From Syngnathus acus (lineage: Eukaryota > Chordata > Actinopteri > Syngnathiformes > Syngnathidae): a stretch of 64,000 nucleotides of DNA. A program made the position numbers and the translations under genes. The stretch's first letter is position 1. Every line of letters begins with the position of its first letter. A model generated the notes under the pieces. The model saw only the letters and a program-made list of their open reading frames with translations, made no database searches and was not told where the DNA came from. Below are positions 1 to 12,800 of this stretch, in pieces. The stretch is taken from NCBI RefSeq assembly GCF_901709675.1, contig NC_051106.1, positions 3,048,001-3,112,000 of the forward strand, given 5' to 3'.

Positions 1-827
1 TGGCGCCCACCGATCACTCTGTCGCATGTAGCACTTTTCCACGTATGCATTACGGAAGCGCGTCGCGGGAAAGCGGAGGTAAAACCTCCGGCGGCAGGGA
101 TGACGGTTGCTCTTCCTCGTACGGCGGCAGCGGCAAAATGAACCGAATCCCAGCCAATCTACTGGACCAATTTGAGAAGCAGATGCCGCTTCACCGAGAT
201 GGTTTCCACACATTGCAGTACCAACGCACATCCACCACAACAACGACCACAGAACAGCGCAATGAAAGTCCCGGGAGGATCCGTCACCTCGTTCACTCGG
301 TGCAGAAGCTCTTCACAAAGTCACACTCCCTGGAAGGTTCCTCCAAGATGAACGGTACAAAAAACGATTCGCATCGGGATGGCTCGCACCATCATCACCA
401 CCACCAAGGCCACCACAAACACAGCAAGCGCAGCAAGAGCAAAGATCGCAAAGGTGACGGGAGCGGGAGGCAGCGTTCCGGAGGTTGGTGGAGTTCCGAC
501 GACAACTTGGACAGTGACAGCACATACCGACCGCTGAGTGTTATGTCGCGACACCCTGTGGACCAAATCAGTCAATGCTACCCTGATTCCATGCACAGCC
601 ACTTAACCGGAGACCTGTCGCTAAAGACTTCCAAAAGTAACAACGACGTCAAGTGCTCGACGTGTGAGAGCATGACACCGGAAGGCAAGTTCATGAAGAG
701 GAGCTCCTGGTCCACGTTAACAGTCAGCCAAGCCAAGGAGGCCTACAGGAAGTCTTCGCTTAATTTGGAGAAACCCATGACGCCAACAGACCTCAAGTCC
801 AACCTCAGGCCGTGTCACTATCTTCAG
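1..827 (+). CDS. dlgap2: dlgap2 large N-terminal exon
   Basis: The reading frame is open from base 3 to the donor CAG|GTGAGT at 827. The ATG at 45 sits inside conserved sequence (STFPR just before it resembles DLGAP family N-termini), so it is probably not the initiator. The exon encodes the NRIPANLLDQF block, SPGRIRHLVHSVQKLFTKSH, a short histidine run (HHHHHHQGHHKH), a Lys/Ser-rich stretch, GGWWSSDDNLDSDS, and SSWSTLTVSQAKEAYRKSS. It ends in phase 0 at CHYLQ, continued by VPQDEWGGYP in the exon at 6834. Confidence 0.85.
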
Positions 828-3800
828 GTGAGTGTCACTGGTCAGAATATCTGCAATCAAATTCTTGAGCCGTCTCCTTTTATGTCCTAGCGCACAGGTG
901 TCAAACTCAAGGCCCGGGGGCCAGATACGGCCCGCCACATCATTTTATGTGGCCCACGAAGACAAATTGTGCATCAAATTCGTGTCATTACTAGAATTGC
1001 AAATTGTCTTCACTTTTAATAATATCTTTTTTTAGATATTTAACCAGTTTTTACTCGTCTGATTTGAAAACGAGTTATTTGTCAGTTTGTTTTGTAGCTT
1101 TTACTGTATATATAATATGAGGTGCTCATCCATTTATTTGGGTTGACAGTCACAATAGCCCTCCGAAACAAGCTATGACTACAATGTGGCCCGCGGAAAA
1201 AATGAGTTTGACACCCCTGTCCTAGAAAGTCTTTGAAATATTTTTTTCTGTATAATTTACTTAATGTCTCCCATTTGTTTGCAAATGTAGCTCTGCTTAG
1301 CTTCAGAGAGAAAGTCTGTCATGCATCCATTTATTCACACCACATTAAGATCGTGCTCGTCTATCACAGGGTGATAGTTGGAGTTTTGTAATTGTCATTA
1401 ACAATATACATTCCGATAGGTTTTGATGGAAGTTTGCAAGTAAAAGACAATTTTGTATAGCCCATAGTCCCAAAAAAAAAAAAAAGAGTAAAATGGCTTC
1501 ACTTGATAAATATTATCAACATCCCCTGATGTAAACCTCAACCTGGAAAGGAAAAACCCAAATCCCCGTATGGGGGGAAAAATAGAAGAAACCTTGAGAA
1601 GGGACCACAGATGGATGACCAGAACTCATAAAATGTCAACAATAATAATAAAATTCTGCCCCCCTCCAAAAAAAAAATTACAACCATGTGAAGGCTGTTT
1701 TAGAAGAATCAATATGAGTTTACATCTTTGTAATTTACAGCAATATGACATCTGACAGCTTCATGTACATTCCGCCTGCAGCCCAAATAAAATGACGATG
1801 TCAGCATATTGGGGGAGACAGAGAGTGTGTTGTATGGATTTGAGTGTGTTGTAAACAGAAAGCCAATACATCTCATCAAATTGCTCAGTGGAGCCAAAAC
1901 AACACTCACTTTAAGCTTGTCTCAACATAAAATCTTTTGAGGACAGTTTTGGATATAGCCAGACAGTATTTCCATCAAGTCAAGTGGCGTTTTCTGCAGT
2001 GAATCTTTCCCCCTCCCCCCATATTTGTCCACTCACTTTAGCTAGTGTCTGACTTGCAGCACCATAAACATCTCTAAAAATAGCTTCTTCTCCTGCATCC
2101 TGCCGCAGGGCTATATTTAGCCCCGCGTTATCAATCCAATCCATACGGGGGTGACACGTCTTCCCCCTTGCAGGAAAATCAATGTGTTCCCCAAGATACA
2201 TAGACGTGCACGGAAGTGAAGAAGAGGTGGTTGGAGATACAATCAAGTAAATTACAAGAGCCTCCTGAGAGTTTGTGTGAGGAAAGGAATCATTTTGGTC
2301 CTCAAGCCCATTCACAAACCTCACCAGTGACAGCTCAGATGGAATTAGTCAACTCATTGGCAGCCTGTCTAATGGATGCTATAACTCAAAATCTTGTTAA
2401 AATCATGATAGCCAGTTAGTTGTGATAAAAAAAAACCTTTCCCAAAAGTTTTCCAAATTATGAATCGATGTTATAATCGAGTTTGAACAAATAAGAAAAG
2501 CCAAAGACAGCATAAAAAGGTATAGTACTATGCAAAATGATTATTTTTTGTGTATCCACTAACATAACAATGCATCACATTGATATTTTATTTTTACTGC
2601 GGTCGCTGAATTAAAATCAGCCACAACTTTTCATCACTGGGACAACCAAAAAAGTGTCCAGGGGACTGTCCGCTCTTATTGTCTGTCTGTGAGACTGAGT
2701 GTGTGGACGTGCAGCATTCATCACACGCCGGATGGTTTGATGATGTTTGAGTCACCTTGTTTGTGTCCTTGCTTGATGTCAGAGGAAATAACAACTTTGC
2801 AATTGTTCGAAAAGTATTATGGAGAGGACAGAAATATATGAATAACTCGTGGTGAGCATGAAGAAGGCGCTCGGTGTGTCTGAGGGTTCGTATGATAGAT
2901 CGATTAAATGGTCATTGGGTTAGACAATGATAGATTCATAGAGGCTGATCTTTCTCTGAAATGACAAATGTTGCAGAATCAGGCCAGACGTTCGCTATCA
3001 CTCTTTGTCTGTGGCCAAGTCATTTCACAAATTAGCCCCAGTTAGCCTTTCCCCACACACACTCACACACATATTTTCCATTTATTCACGTGTGCCTAAT
3101 GAAAGCACTGAGTAGCCTAAACACATCAATCTGCCGCTGCCAGTTGACCCATCTGGTGGTATTTCAAGCTCCAAGATGCTCTTTGGATCTTCTCAAATCT
3201 GGGAATAGAAACAAACATTTTGTAAATATGATAGTTGGCTCCCCTTTGGAACTTGTACAGCTTCTACGTTTTTTTTAACTTTGCACAAGATGTTTGTCAC
3301 AAGTCTTAAAATTAACTTTAAAACAACCATTGCAAGATTGCTCATTAGATGGTGAGATGTGTCCCAAAGATTTTCTCAATATTGTGCTGCACTCGCAGTC
3401 AATAAAAGTCGATTTTTCTCTCCCAATGCAAATTCAAAAGTGGATCACACAGTGACGTTTTTGCTCAAAGGATGTTTCAAAGGGATTTAAAGGCACAATT
3501 AAGAGGAAAGTTGAGGTGCCAAAGGTTACGCTTGAGAGACAGAAAGAACACTACATTAACACAGTCGAGTCGATTTGTGTTATTCTAAGATAGCTGTCCC
3601 TAACCACTTCTTAGTTAAGATCTAGTCTGACGGGAAATAGGAAGGGTGAGAATCAAATCAACATGTAGGCGTGCACTGCCGTCAAAGAACAAATGACATA
3701 GCATTAGGTTGATCAGCAGTAATGAAGCCTGATGGAAAAAGAGCGGTAACCTTCCATCAAGCATTCAGCACCATCCTTTACTTTTCGTTTAATGAGGACA

Positions 3801-6800
3801 TGTTGCCGAGTTCTGACAAAATCGTTGCCATTTCAAGTGAATGTCAGCTCACGCTTTAGGGAGTCAAGGATACTGATTTACCACAAGCATTATTAGTCTG
3901 AAGCTTTGTAAATGCATCTTTTTTAATTTCATTTACCGTATTTTCCGGACTATAAGGCGCACCTAAAAACCTAAAATTTTCTCAAAAGCCGACAGTGCGC
4001 CTTATAGTCCGGTGCGCCTTATATGTGAACCAAATTCCTAAATTTAAACTGGCCCGAAGCATTGTGTCATGAAATCAATCATAAGTGGGCCGCTGAAGAC
4101 TATCAATCATGAATCAAAAAGACTATGGATCATTATTTTGTGATTATAAAGTAATTTGTTGCATCTGAAGTTGAAATAAAAAAGATAAAATGGAGAATGA
4201 TTTGATTCGGATTAAAAATCTGACATGATGCATTAATGGTGCACCTTATAGTCCGGTGTGCCTCATATAAGGACAAAGTTTTAAAATGGGCCATTCATTG
4301 AAGGTGCGCCTTAGAGTCCGGTGCGCCTTATAGTCCAGAAAAAACGGTAATTTAATTTAACATTAGTGTCACGCAACCCGGACAACTTGACATAGACAGA
4401 TGTAAAGGAAAGAATTAATACAATTTTTGTCAGCGTCGACTAATAAATAAGAAGAGCTCTGAGAGTTTTTTTTTTGCAGTTTTATACTACGTGATTTCAT
4501 ATGACAGTGGTGTCCCTTGTGCACGTAAGCATACTTTATTTGGAGTAAGACCTTCGCCAGGTGTTATCACTGTCATTCTTGCTTCCCTATGATGATCCAA
4601 GAAAGAACTAAAAGTAGAAACGGAACACAGCACCTGCACCAACACACGCAATCTCTCCTTGCAATTTTGCGCGATGGAAAAGAAAAGTCCATTGTTGGGA
4701 TTGACAATGACTGACCATTTTAGAGCACTCCCTATCTTTCTCGCCTCTGTGCTCATCTATTTCTACATCTCTCGCTCTGTGCCACTACTTTTAATTTAAT
4801 GGAAGTGACCTTTTTGTTTTTTTTTGTTTTTTTAGTGAGAGAGGTGATGCGTAAGGGTAAAGCCTGCAGGGTTAATCAATGGAATGCACTGCTGATGTCG
4901 GAACATTGGCCGATCCCTAACAAGCGTGCACAAATACACACGCATGCTCTCTCCGGGCTTCAAAGGAAACAATTGCAAGTAATACACCGGAGTCTAATGC
5001 AATGCACGTACCGAGTCTTCTCCTCATATTTTTAAATTACTTTGATAGGATTCAATGATTATTTGGTGTCGTTATAATGTGCCATTGCTTTCATGGCTGT
5101 GTCCTTAACCTCAATAACAAAAATAAATTAGGCTTTGTAATTGCACAAAATATGATTCCTTCAAAGAATAAGTCAATTATGGAATTATTAAAATGCATCA
5201 ACAAAACATCCTGATTTGGAGTATTGAAGTATTTAAATATATAAATGTATATAAACGAAAAATGCACTTGTGGCCATTTTAGGAGCTGGAATTCTTCAAG
5301 GCTGAGAATTATTTTTTATTTTTAAAATCATTGATCATCAGCGATTGATCATCTGACCTAAATTGCTCATTCTGTTGACACCATCAGCGTGTGCTTACAC
5401 TCGCATGCTGTCCCGTGAGAACTGTGTCTTTGCTCACATCTTGGGTGAGGATATTCACTTCCTTGCCTGTTTTTTTTTTATCTCACCAGGGACCTGAGAA
5501 TCTTTGCAGTTTATCAGCCGATCCAAATTTTAAAAGATTTCACCGCAACTTGTGCCTCACCTCTGGCGGTCCGTTCATTAATTAGACATCTAAAAATAGC
5601 GAAGCCCTCCAAGACTTCATTAACCCTTTGACTCAGTTTTGTAGCCTGTCCCTGGCCGTCCTAGGCAAAGAGATAAATTACTTGTATCACAAAGTGTGTT
5701 CCAGTGTGGGTTTTTTAATATGTGCGTGATTAACACATCACAAATAATAATATATAAACTAATCTAATTTACTGTCTCTAATTCTCAGTGTCACTGTGCA
5801 CCCTGACAAATTGTGGCTTTTTTTTAATCACAGTCCACGTTTGTGGGAGTATTTTTGAAGTGTAGTATGCGATACAAAATATCTATTCTGACACATTTAT
5901 CGTGAACAGTAGGTATGTTTTTTTTTATTAACATTTGCATGTGATGTGTGCCCCCTTTTTACTTGCATCTTTTGCTGAACACTTAAAATCCTTTTAAAGT
6001 GAGAATAAGAAATGGAGCAAGTTCAGTCGTGATAAGGATTTTCTCTCCAGTGAAACTTTCACTTTCTGATTATTTAGAGGGTTTTACTTGCCTTTGTCCC
6101 CATGCAACTTCATTTTTGCAATGTCAGTATCAGCCAGGCTTCCCTCTCTTGATTGCAACGGGAGTATGCAGGCACATTTCACCAGTGATGGAAGTAATGA
6201 CAGAACCCAATCTTTGTGAGGGGGCATGAGTGATTTGCTGAGATAGTCAATCAGCGTTAGAATTGAACAAATGGTGACCCAACGGACACCATTACTATTT
6301 TTCCCTTAAAGAAATTAAATTAAGGAATAAACAATGAATCAAAGAAAGGAAATAAAAGATGGGGGTGGACAAAAAGTGTGATTTAATCATATAACATATT
6401 CATTAACAAACAAGCAGAAGTAAATTTTTCAAAGAACTGCTTTCAAAACATACAAAAATTAAAATTGTGTTCATGAGCAATTTACCTTGTGGATTTATGA
6501 GATATTCTGAACACAGCGACTGTACATTCCCAGTTATAAGTGAGTGTGTGAACCATATTATCTAAGTTGTTTTTAATTCCTCTCTTAAAAAAATAAGGGT
6601 AGAAAATAATTGATTTGAGCTATACAGTTTATAGGTCACAATAATGATGGAAAATATGTTGAAAAAATATCTTTGTCTGTTTTTTTTCATTTCAATTTTA
6701 ATTTAATTTCACTCAACCTGACATTTGAAAATGGGTGTGCAGACTTTTTAGATCAACTTTACTTGACCAGGGGGCTTTGCTCATATTAGGGCCATCATTA

Positions 6801-9800
6801 AACGCTAAAAATGTTGTTGGTCCTTATCTCCAGGTTCCACAGGATGAGTGGGGAGGATATCCCGGAGGCGAAAAGGACGACGAGATTCCTTGTCGTCGCA
6901 TGCGCAGCAGCAGCTACGTCAAAGCCATGGGGGATGAAGAGAGCGGCGAGTCGGATTCAAGCCCCAAGACATCACCCCAGAAATCAGTGCGACCAGATGC
7001 CCTCATAAAGGCCATCATCAGACCCAGAGAGCTGTTGGACTCTCAGAGGTACATCACATGCAACTCCTGTAGAGTTTGCCTCTACCTCTGCTTGCATGAT
7101 GTCACTAATATCTTCACTTTGCTTCAGTTATTTGGCCTCCTCATTTTGACATCCAATCTTTTTTTTTTCTGTTGGATATCATTAGGATACGGCCACCAGC
7201 TTTTTTGGTATGTTTCAGGTTATTACCCCAGTTTTCATAGCCCAAGTTAAAATGTATTGGAAGAACTTCGTTAAACCTCAGTAGGAGGCGCTACAGAGCA
7301 TTTTTTTAGGTAATCGTGGATGGCAATCTTAAAATACTGTATCTAACTTTTCAGATTTTATGTGCATACAAAACGCAGGATTAGGCCCTCAAAAATGTGA
7401 CTACCGTATCTTCCGGACTATAAGGCGCACCTAAAAACCTAAAACTTTCTCAAAAGCCGACAGTGCGTCTTATAGTACGGTGCCTTATATATGGACCAAA
7501 TTCCTCAATTTAAACTGGCCGAAGCATTGTGTCATGAAATCAATCATAAGTGGCCCGCTGAAGACTATGAATCATGAATCAATGATTATAAAGTAATTTG
7601 TTGCGTCTGAAGTTGAAATAAAAAAGATAAAATGGAGAATGATTTGATTTGGATTAAAAATCTGACATGATGCATTAATGGTGCGCTTTATAATCCGGTG
7701 CGCCTTATATAAGGACAAAGTTTTAAAACGGGCCATTCATTGAAGGTGCGCCTTATAGTCCGGTGCGCCTTATAGTCCGGAAAATACGGTAATTTTAACC
7801 GCAATTATGCGAAGGTACACTGTATTTGCAATTCTCTATCACTGTAAAGTTTAAATTTTTACAGCAAATTAACTATTGATTATAAGATACTAGCACTGTC
7901 CCTCTGGGTCTTGTTTGCTTAAACACCGCACTTTATTGCTGACCTTCTCTTCCCTAACACAGCCAACTAGTCTTTTGGGTATTCTAAGCAAAAAATGTCT
8001 ACATGTCCCTGCTACCACTATAAAACCCAAGGTGACAGAGCTTTTCCAGCTGTTGTACCTGAATCATAAAAAAAAAAAGTAATAATAAATGTTCAGCAAG
8101 TGAGCCCAAGACACTTATGAAAGCTTTATTGTGCCACTGAAAATGTTTTATTCAAATGAGCTTTTTTCCGGCATTGACTGGGTGGTTTATCCATCCTGTG
8201 ATGCCATCATGGTGAGTGGAAGCAAAAAAAAAAACTAATACAGTATTACCAGACCATTTTACATCTTACTTTTAACTTTATCATCAGAGCTGCACAGATT
8301 TCAGAGAGTTCACAGAGCGAGCATATTAATACCGAATCCCCCGAAATGACAGGCGTTCTTCAAGAACTCCTCGGTAATGACACCCTTGGGGCCACTCCTG
8401 GTGTTTGAAATGAATTCAATAACAAAGCTGCTCCTCTCGACTCAATAGTACTGCAGCTGCAATCAGTGGATTCCGAGTCGGGCCTCACAGCCCGATCCAT
8501 GCTGGTCAATAGCTTCTTTTCAGCACAGCCCAGCACAGTCTGTGTCTATGCACTGAGCCAGTCATTATTCAGAGAGGCCTTGGAGTGCAATAACTGCAGC
8601 TGATCGCACTCCCTGCTGTTGAATCATTTGGAATCATTCATCATAGCGTTTACAGCCATTCAAAATGGATAGTCTGGGCCAGTTTTGGAAGCTGCGGAAA
8701 CATGCCTCAGCACAGCAGCCTCGTATATGTCAAGTTGTTGAAAGGGACACGTACGTTCTCAGTAATAGATAGCACTGTAATCGTCGTCGATCGATTTCCA
8801 GGAAAGATGTGAAGGAAATTTTGTTAGGATTTGTGAAGGTATAAGCCATAACAATTCTTTAAATATTAAGAAGGTACTTAGGAAGGCCTGCTTGATATAG
8901 TTGTATTGTGGCATAAGCAATCCATCCATTCATTTTCAATACCACTCATCCTCTTCATGGTCACGGGAAACATACATTCACTTCTTTCGAACTAGTTGAG
9001 TGGAGTAGTGCGCATAAGCAAAGCCATCTCCGTATCGGCTTTGTGCATTAGCAATTCAGAATACAATTGTGCAGAGATGGGACCAAGTCACTCATGTGCA
9101 AGTCTCAAATGAGTCTCGAGTCTTAACCTTCAAGTCTCAAGTAAGTCCCAAGTCATTTTTTTCTTGGGCAAGTCAAGTCAAGTCCTTAAATAGGTCAAGT
9201 CCAAGTCAAGTCCTTAAATAGGTCAAGTCAAGTCACCTTATTATTGCAATTTTACCCGCAGAATCTGATCTTAGTAACGTGAAAAGACAAGATATGAGTA
9301 ACTTTAAGTAACCATCATTGTCCAATGTGTCTAACCTGTTTAAAAAACATGACAATAATTTGGATTTGCACTGTAATTACTGATATTCAGTAAAATACAC
9401 CGTGGAATCAAACAAAAAAGAAATTACCTCATACAATGCGTACTCAAAGTCATCGTGGAATAATGTCTACAAATGATGTGTTTATGACTTCATTGAGAGT
9501 GGAACCAGCACAACAGACACTGTAGATGACAATATTCTCGTTACATTCCTACAGGCAAATGCGTTTTGAATCTAGAAAGCTAGACACATAATGATTCTCA
9601 ACAAACACTGCCCGTGCACCGGGCAAGAGCATGAGAGCTATTTCTCATGGTTCACTAGTTGGGAGGGAATTAGATCGCAGTCGAGACAAATGGTCTGAGT
9701 TGGATTTCCCCTGCACTTGTGACAATTTGATGCTCTATGGAGGCATTCAGAGAGGTCACACTCAAATTTGACAGCTGACGCAAAGCATGTGTGTGAGTCA

Positions 9801-12800
9801 AGAACAAGCTGTCAGGTTGTGTCACCTTCCATCATTTTCGCTTTCAAGTTCTTTTTGAGGCCCTGGTGATTGACTGGATCGCCTCTTTGTTTGTTTCACT
9901 CGTAAAGAACAGGCCTGCTCAGATAGAACAGCCAGGAGGGAACATTAGATCATTGTTTTAATCAACGATTATGGACACCTTCCATCCCCATTCAGACGTT
10001 TTCCTTCCTTTTGATCAGAGCAGATTTCTGGGGTCAGGGGGCAGTGCCCTCGAGGTTCCCCCTCTAGCACCGCCTGTGGTTAGGCAAAGAGTTTGCAATG
10101 TAGTCAACAATAAGCTAGATAAGTTACTTGTTCTGTTTCTTCCTCTGCGACTACACTTTCTTCTACGTATTAATCATCAACCATCTGGTTGTTGATGTTA
10201 TTTTCACAGTCCACACTTCTGTTTTGGGGGAGGAGACTCACGATTGTCGCTAGAGATATTTGTGGTGAGCTGTGTTGTCATCTCGTGGACATTTTTTTGG
10301 GTGTTTCCCACTTACAGTATGTTCATCATCCTTTAGATTGGATGGCAATTTAATGTTACTGCAACATTGTCCCTTTTTTTATTCATCACACAGAATCCAT
10401 GCTGGTCATGTTCTGTCACCCTAATGTTTGCAGCACTTTGGTGAAAACTCGCAAGCAAACATTGAGCTCACCCCAATTTCTGTACAGAACCACTTCCAGC
10501 AGGCTAATGCCCAGTGGAGTCACCTCCATCCAACTCCCACTTGTGAGGACCCTGTAACTGTGTTTTCCTCTCTGCCCACAGCTCTTATCGCCTGGATAAA
10601 ATCAACAGTGACATGCGTAACTACATCACCAATTTTGCTGCAGACTTAAGGTGAATACGCGATCAGTGTCTCCAGTTAGCTCTTCATTGCTGCCGCGTTG
10701 CAGTGGTCAGATGTCAGAGGTGGCTGACTCGCTGCCTTTGCTGACAATTCGCTATTTACGTCAATGAAAGGTCAATAAGAGATCACTTGGCGTCTTTCTC
10801 ATGCAGTGATTAAAAAACAGATGGGAGAAAAAAAAAACTCTGAATTCAAACACGGTCCATTAAGTTTTCTCTTTGTTTGGAAATGGAATTGGGGCACACA
10901 CAAAAAATAATTGATCCATAAATGATCAGGCATTTTGAACATTTCCTTCAATAGCTTTTGCCTCATTAATATCTTGATGCCTTTATTTTCAATGGCTTTG
11001 CCAACATAGAGTAGAGGAATTCTCCAGCCTGACATGATGTATCACAGCCTTTTTTTTTTTTCATTTATTGTCAAGCACTTATCTCCATGGAAGGGTTCTA
11101 ACTCATCCATGCCGGATGCCAGAAAGAGCTCTGGCAGTGGGAAATCCCGTTTTGTTTTCCTGAAGTCACTTAGGGTTATATACCGACCTTCTTTTTCTTA
11201 CATTAATTTGGAATATTCCTTCCCTGGCACATAGTCCAGAACAGAACTCTGCTTCTCTGCTTGGTTGGCATATTTAATTGATGTGGTGGATAACGGGGTT
11301 GTCCCTGAAGTGCTTGCTCACTAACTAGCTCCCCTCATTTGCACACATTGATTTGATGTGTCAGCACAACATAAATCCAATCACCTTCTTTAGGACACTG
11401 CTACACAAAAGGTGTATTGTTTTTTGAGGAAGAAAGCTCATTGACAGCTTTCTTCTCAAGTTCAGGTTGCTATGGGGGAAACCCGGTGCTTTGCGCTTGT
11501 TAGTATCCCCCGTCGCCGCCAGCCACTAAAGTTGCTGTTCAATTTTAAAATCCTGAGTGGCCTATTTTTCTCTATCTTTAGTCAGAGCTACCACTTGCAA
11601 ACAGCCATGCACCCAAGCATTGCCCTGGACCCCGCTGCACACTACAACTCCCCCAAGTTTCGCTCCAGGAACCAGAGCTACATGCGGGCAGTCAGCACTC
11701 TCAGCCAGGCCAGCTGCGTGAGCCAGGTTCGCCTTCAAATTTCTCTTCCTTATGTGTTTTTGTCCTTTCTGATGGCTTTTACTCTTCACAGGTCAGCGAA
11801 ACTGAAATAAATGGCCAATTTGAATCAGTCTGTGAGTCTGTGTTCAGCGAGGTGGAATCACAGGCCATGGATGCATTGGATTTACCCGGATGTTTTCGAA
11901 CACGGAGCCACAGCTACCTGCGAGCCATTCAAGCCGGCTACTCTCAAGATGATGAGTGCATCCCTCCCATGGCCTCCACTGTCACATCCACCATCAGATC
12001 TACCACAGGTAAAGGCTCATATGTCTTCTTTTCATCTGACACAACAGCTTATTTTTGCTATGAACTTGGGATAATGGCGAGCATAAAACGGTGATACTGT
12101 CAGATGTTGAATCCTTGCATGATCTATTCAATGTTTCCATTGTTTTGGATGGATGTAAGACTTTCATACTTCCAACTTTTTGAGCTGTGCAAGTTCATCC
12201 TCTTGTATTTTGGATGCATTGAGTCATCTGCCCGTCCATCGGATGCATCAGAGAGTAAAGCTATGAACCCTATTGAAAATCTCAAGTGAGAAAAATCAGG
12301 CGACAGGCTTTCTCCACTTCATTTGATGTCTGACTTTTTCTGTTATGCCGCAAGGTGAATGTTCTGACTTTTACTGTAAATTGGGCACAAGTATGGTGAA
12401 TGTGTAAACCCAATTTACAATGCTCTGGAAATCTGTAAATGTCACAGGATATATTCTGGGATTTCCTTGCCCTGAGGTTGCTTCAGTATCATCTGACCAT
12501 TATGCAAATTAGATCAATAACAGTTGAATGTACACATTTTGAAACAATCACAATGTTTAATCACCCCTTATGTATAAAATCTTGTTACAATAAATCTAAA
12601 CCTACTCAGCTGACACCTCCATTTATTTCTCATACAAAGGGGTGATTATAAATTGGAAGCTGCTGGTGGTTTCATGACTTCTCCCAAGGAAATGATACGT
12701 CCAAGCAGAGATGAAGACTAGGGGAGGGGGAAAAAGAAGAGAAGGCACCCAGGAAAGAAGTCCAAATGGATTCCACCCCCTCGCCACGCAACATTTGGAT

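Larger units (their letters stand above)
828..6833 (+). other. dlgap2 intron after the N-terminal exon
   Basis: A 6.0-kb AT-rich intron, GTGAGT...CTCCAG, with no supported exon. It holds an hAT-type MITE (893-1219) and a TA-flanked MITE (3934-4349); the rest shows no recognisable feature. Confidence 0.7.
7049..10581 (+). other. dlgap2 intron
   Basis: A 3.5-kb intron between the exons ending in LLDSQ and starting in SYRLDKIN. It holds the second TA-flanked MITE (7402-7791) and an AAGTC-rich repeat (9076-9240). Nothing else recognisable; small open frames here look like chance. Confidence 0.65.

Noticed and set aside
45-47. ATG at 45 as the dlgap2 start codon
   Set aside because: The frame is open upstream to the window edge, and the residues just before it resemble family sequence, so the true start is probably outside.
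9971-10195. 74-codon frame in a dlgap2 intron
   Set aside because: No conserved motif, no splice phase fitting its neighbours, and the flanking exons already join without it.
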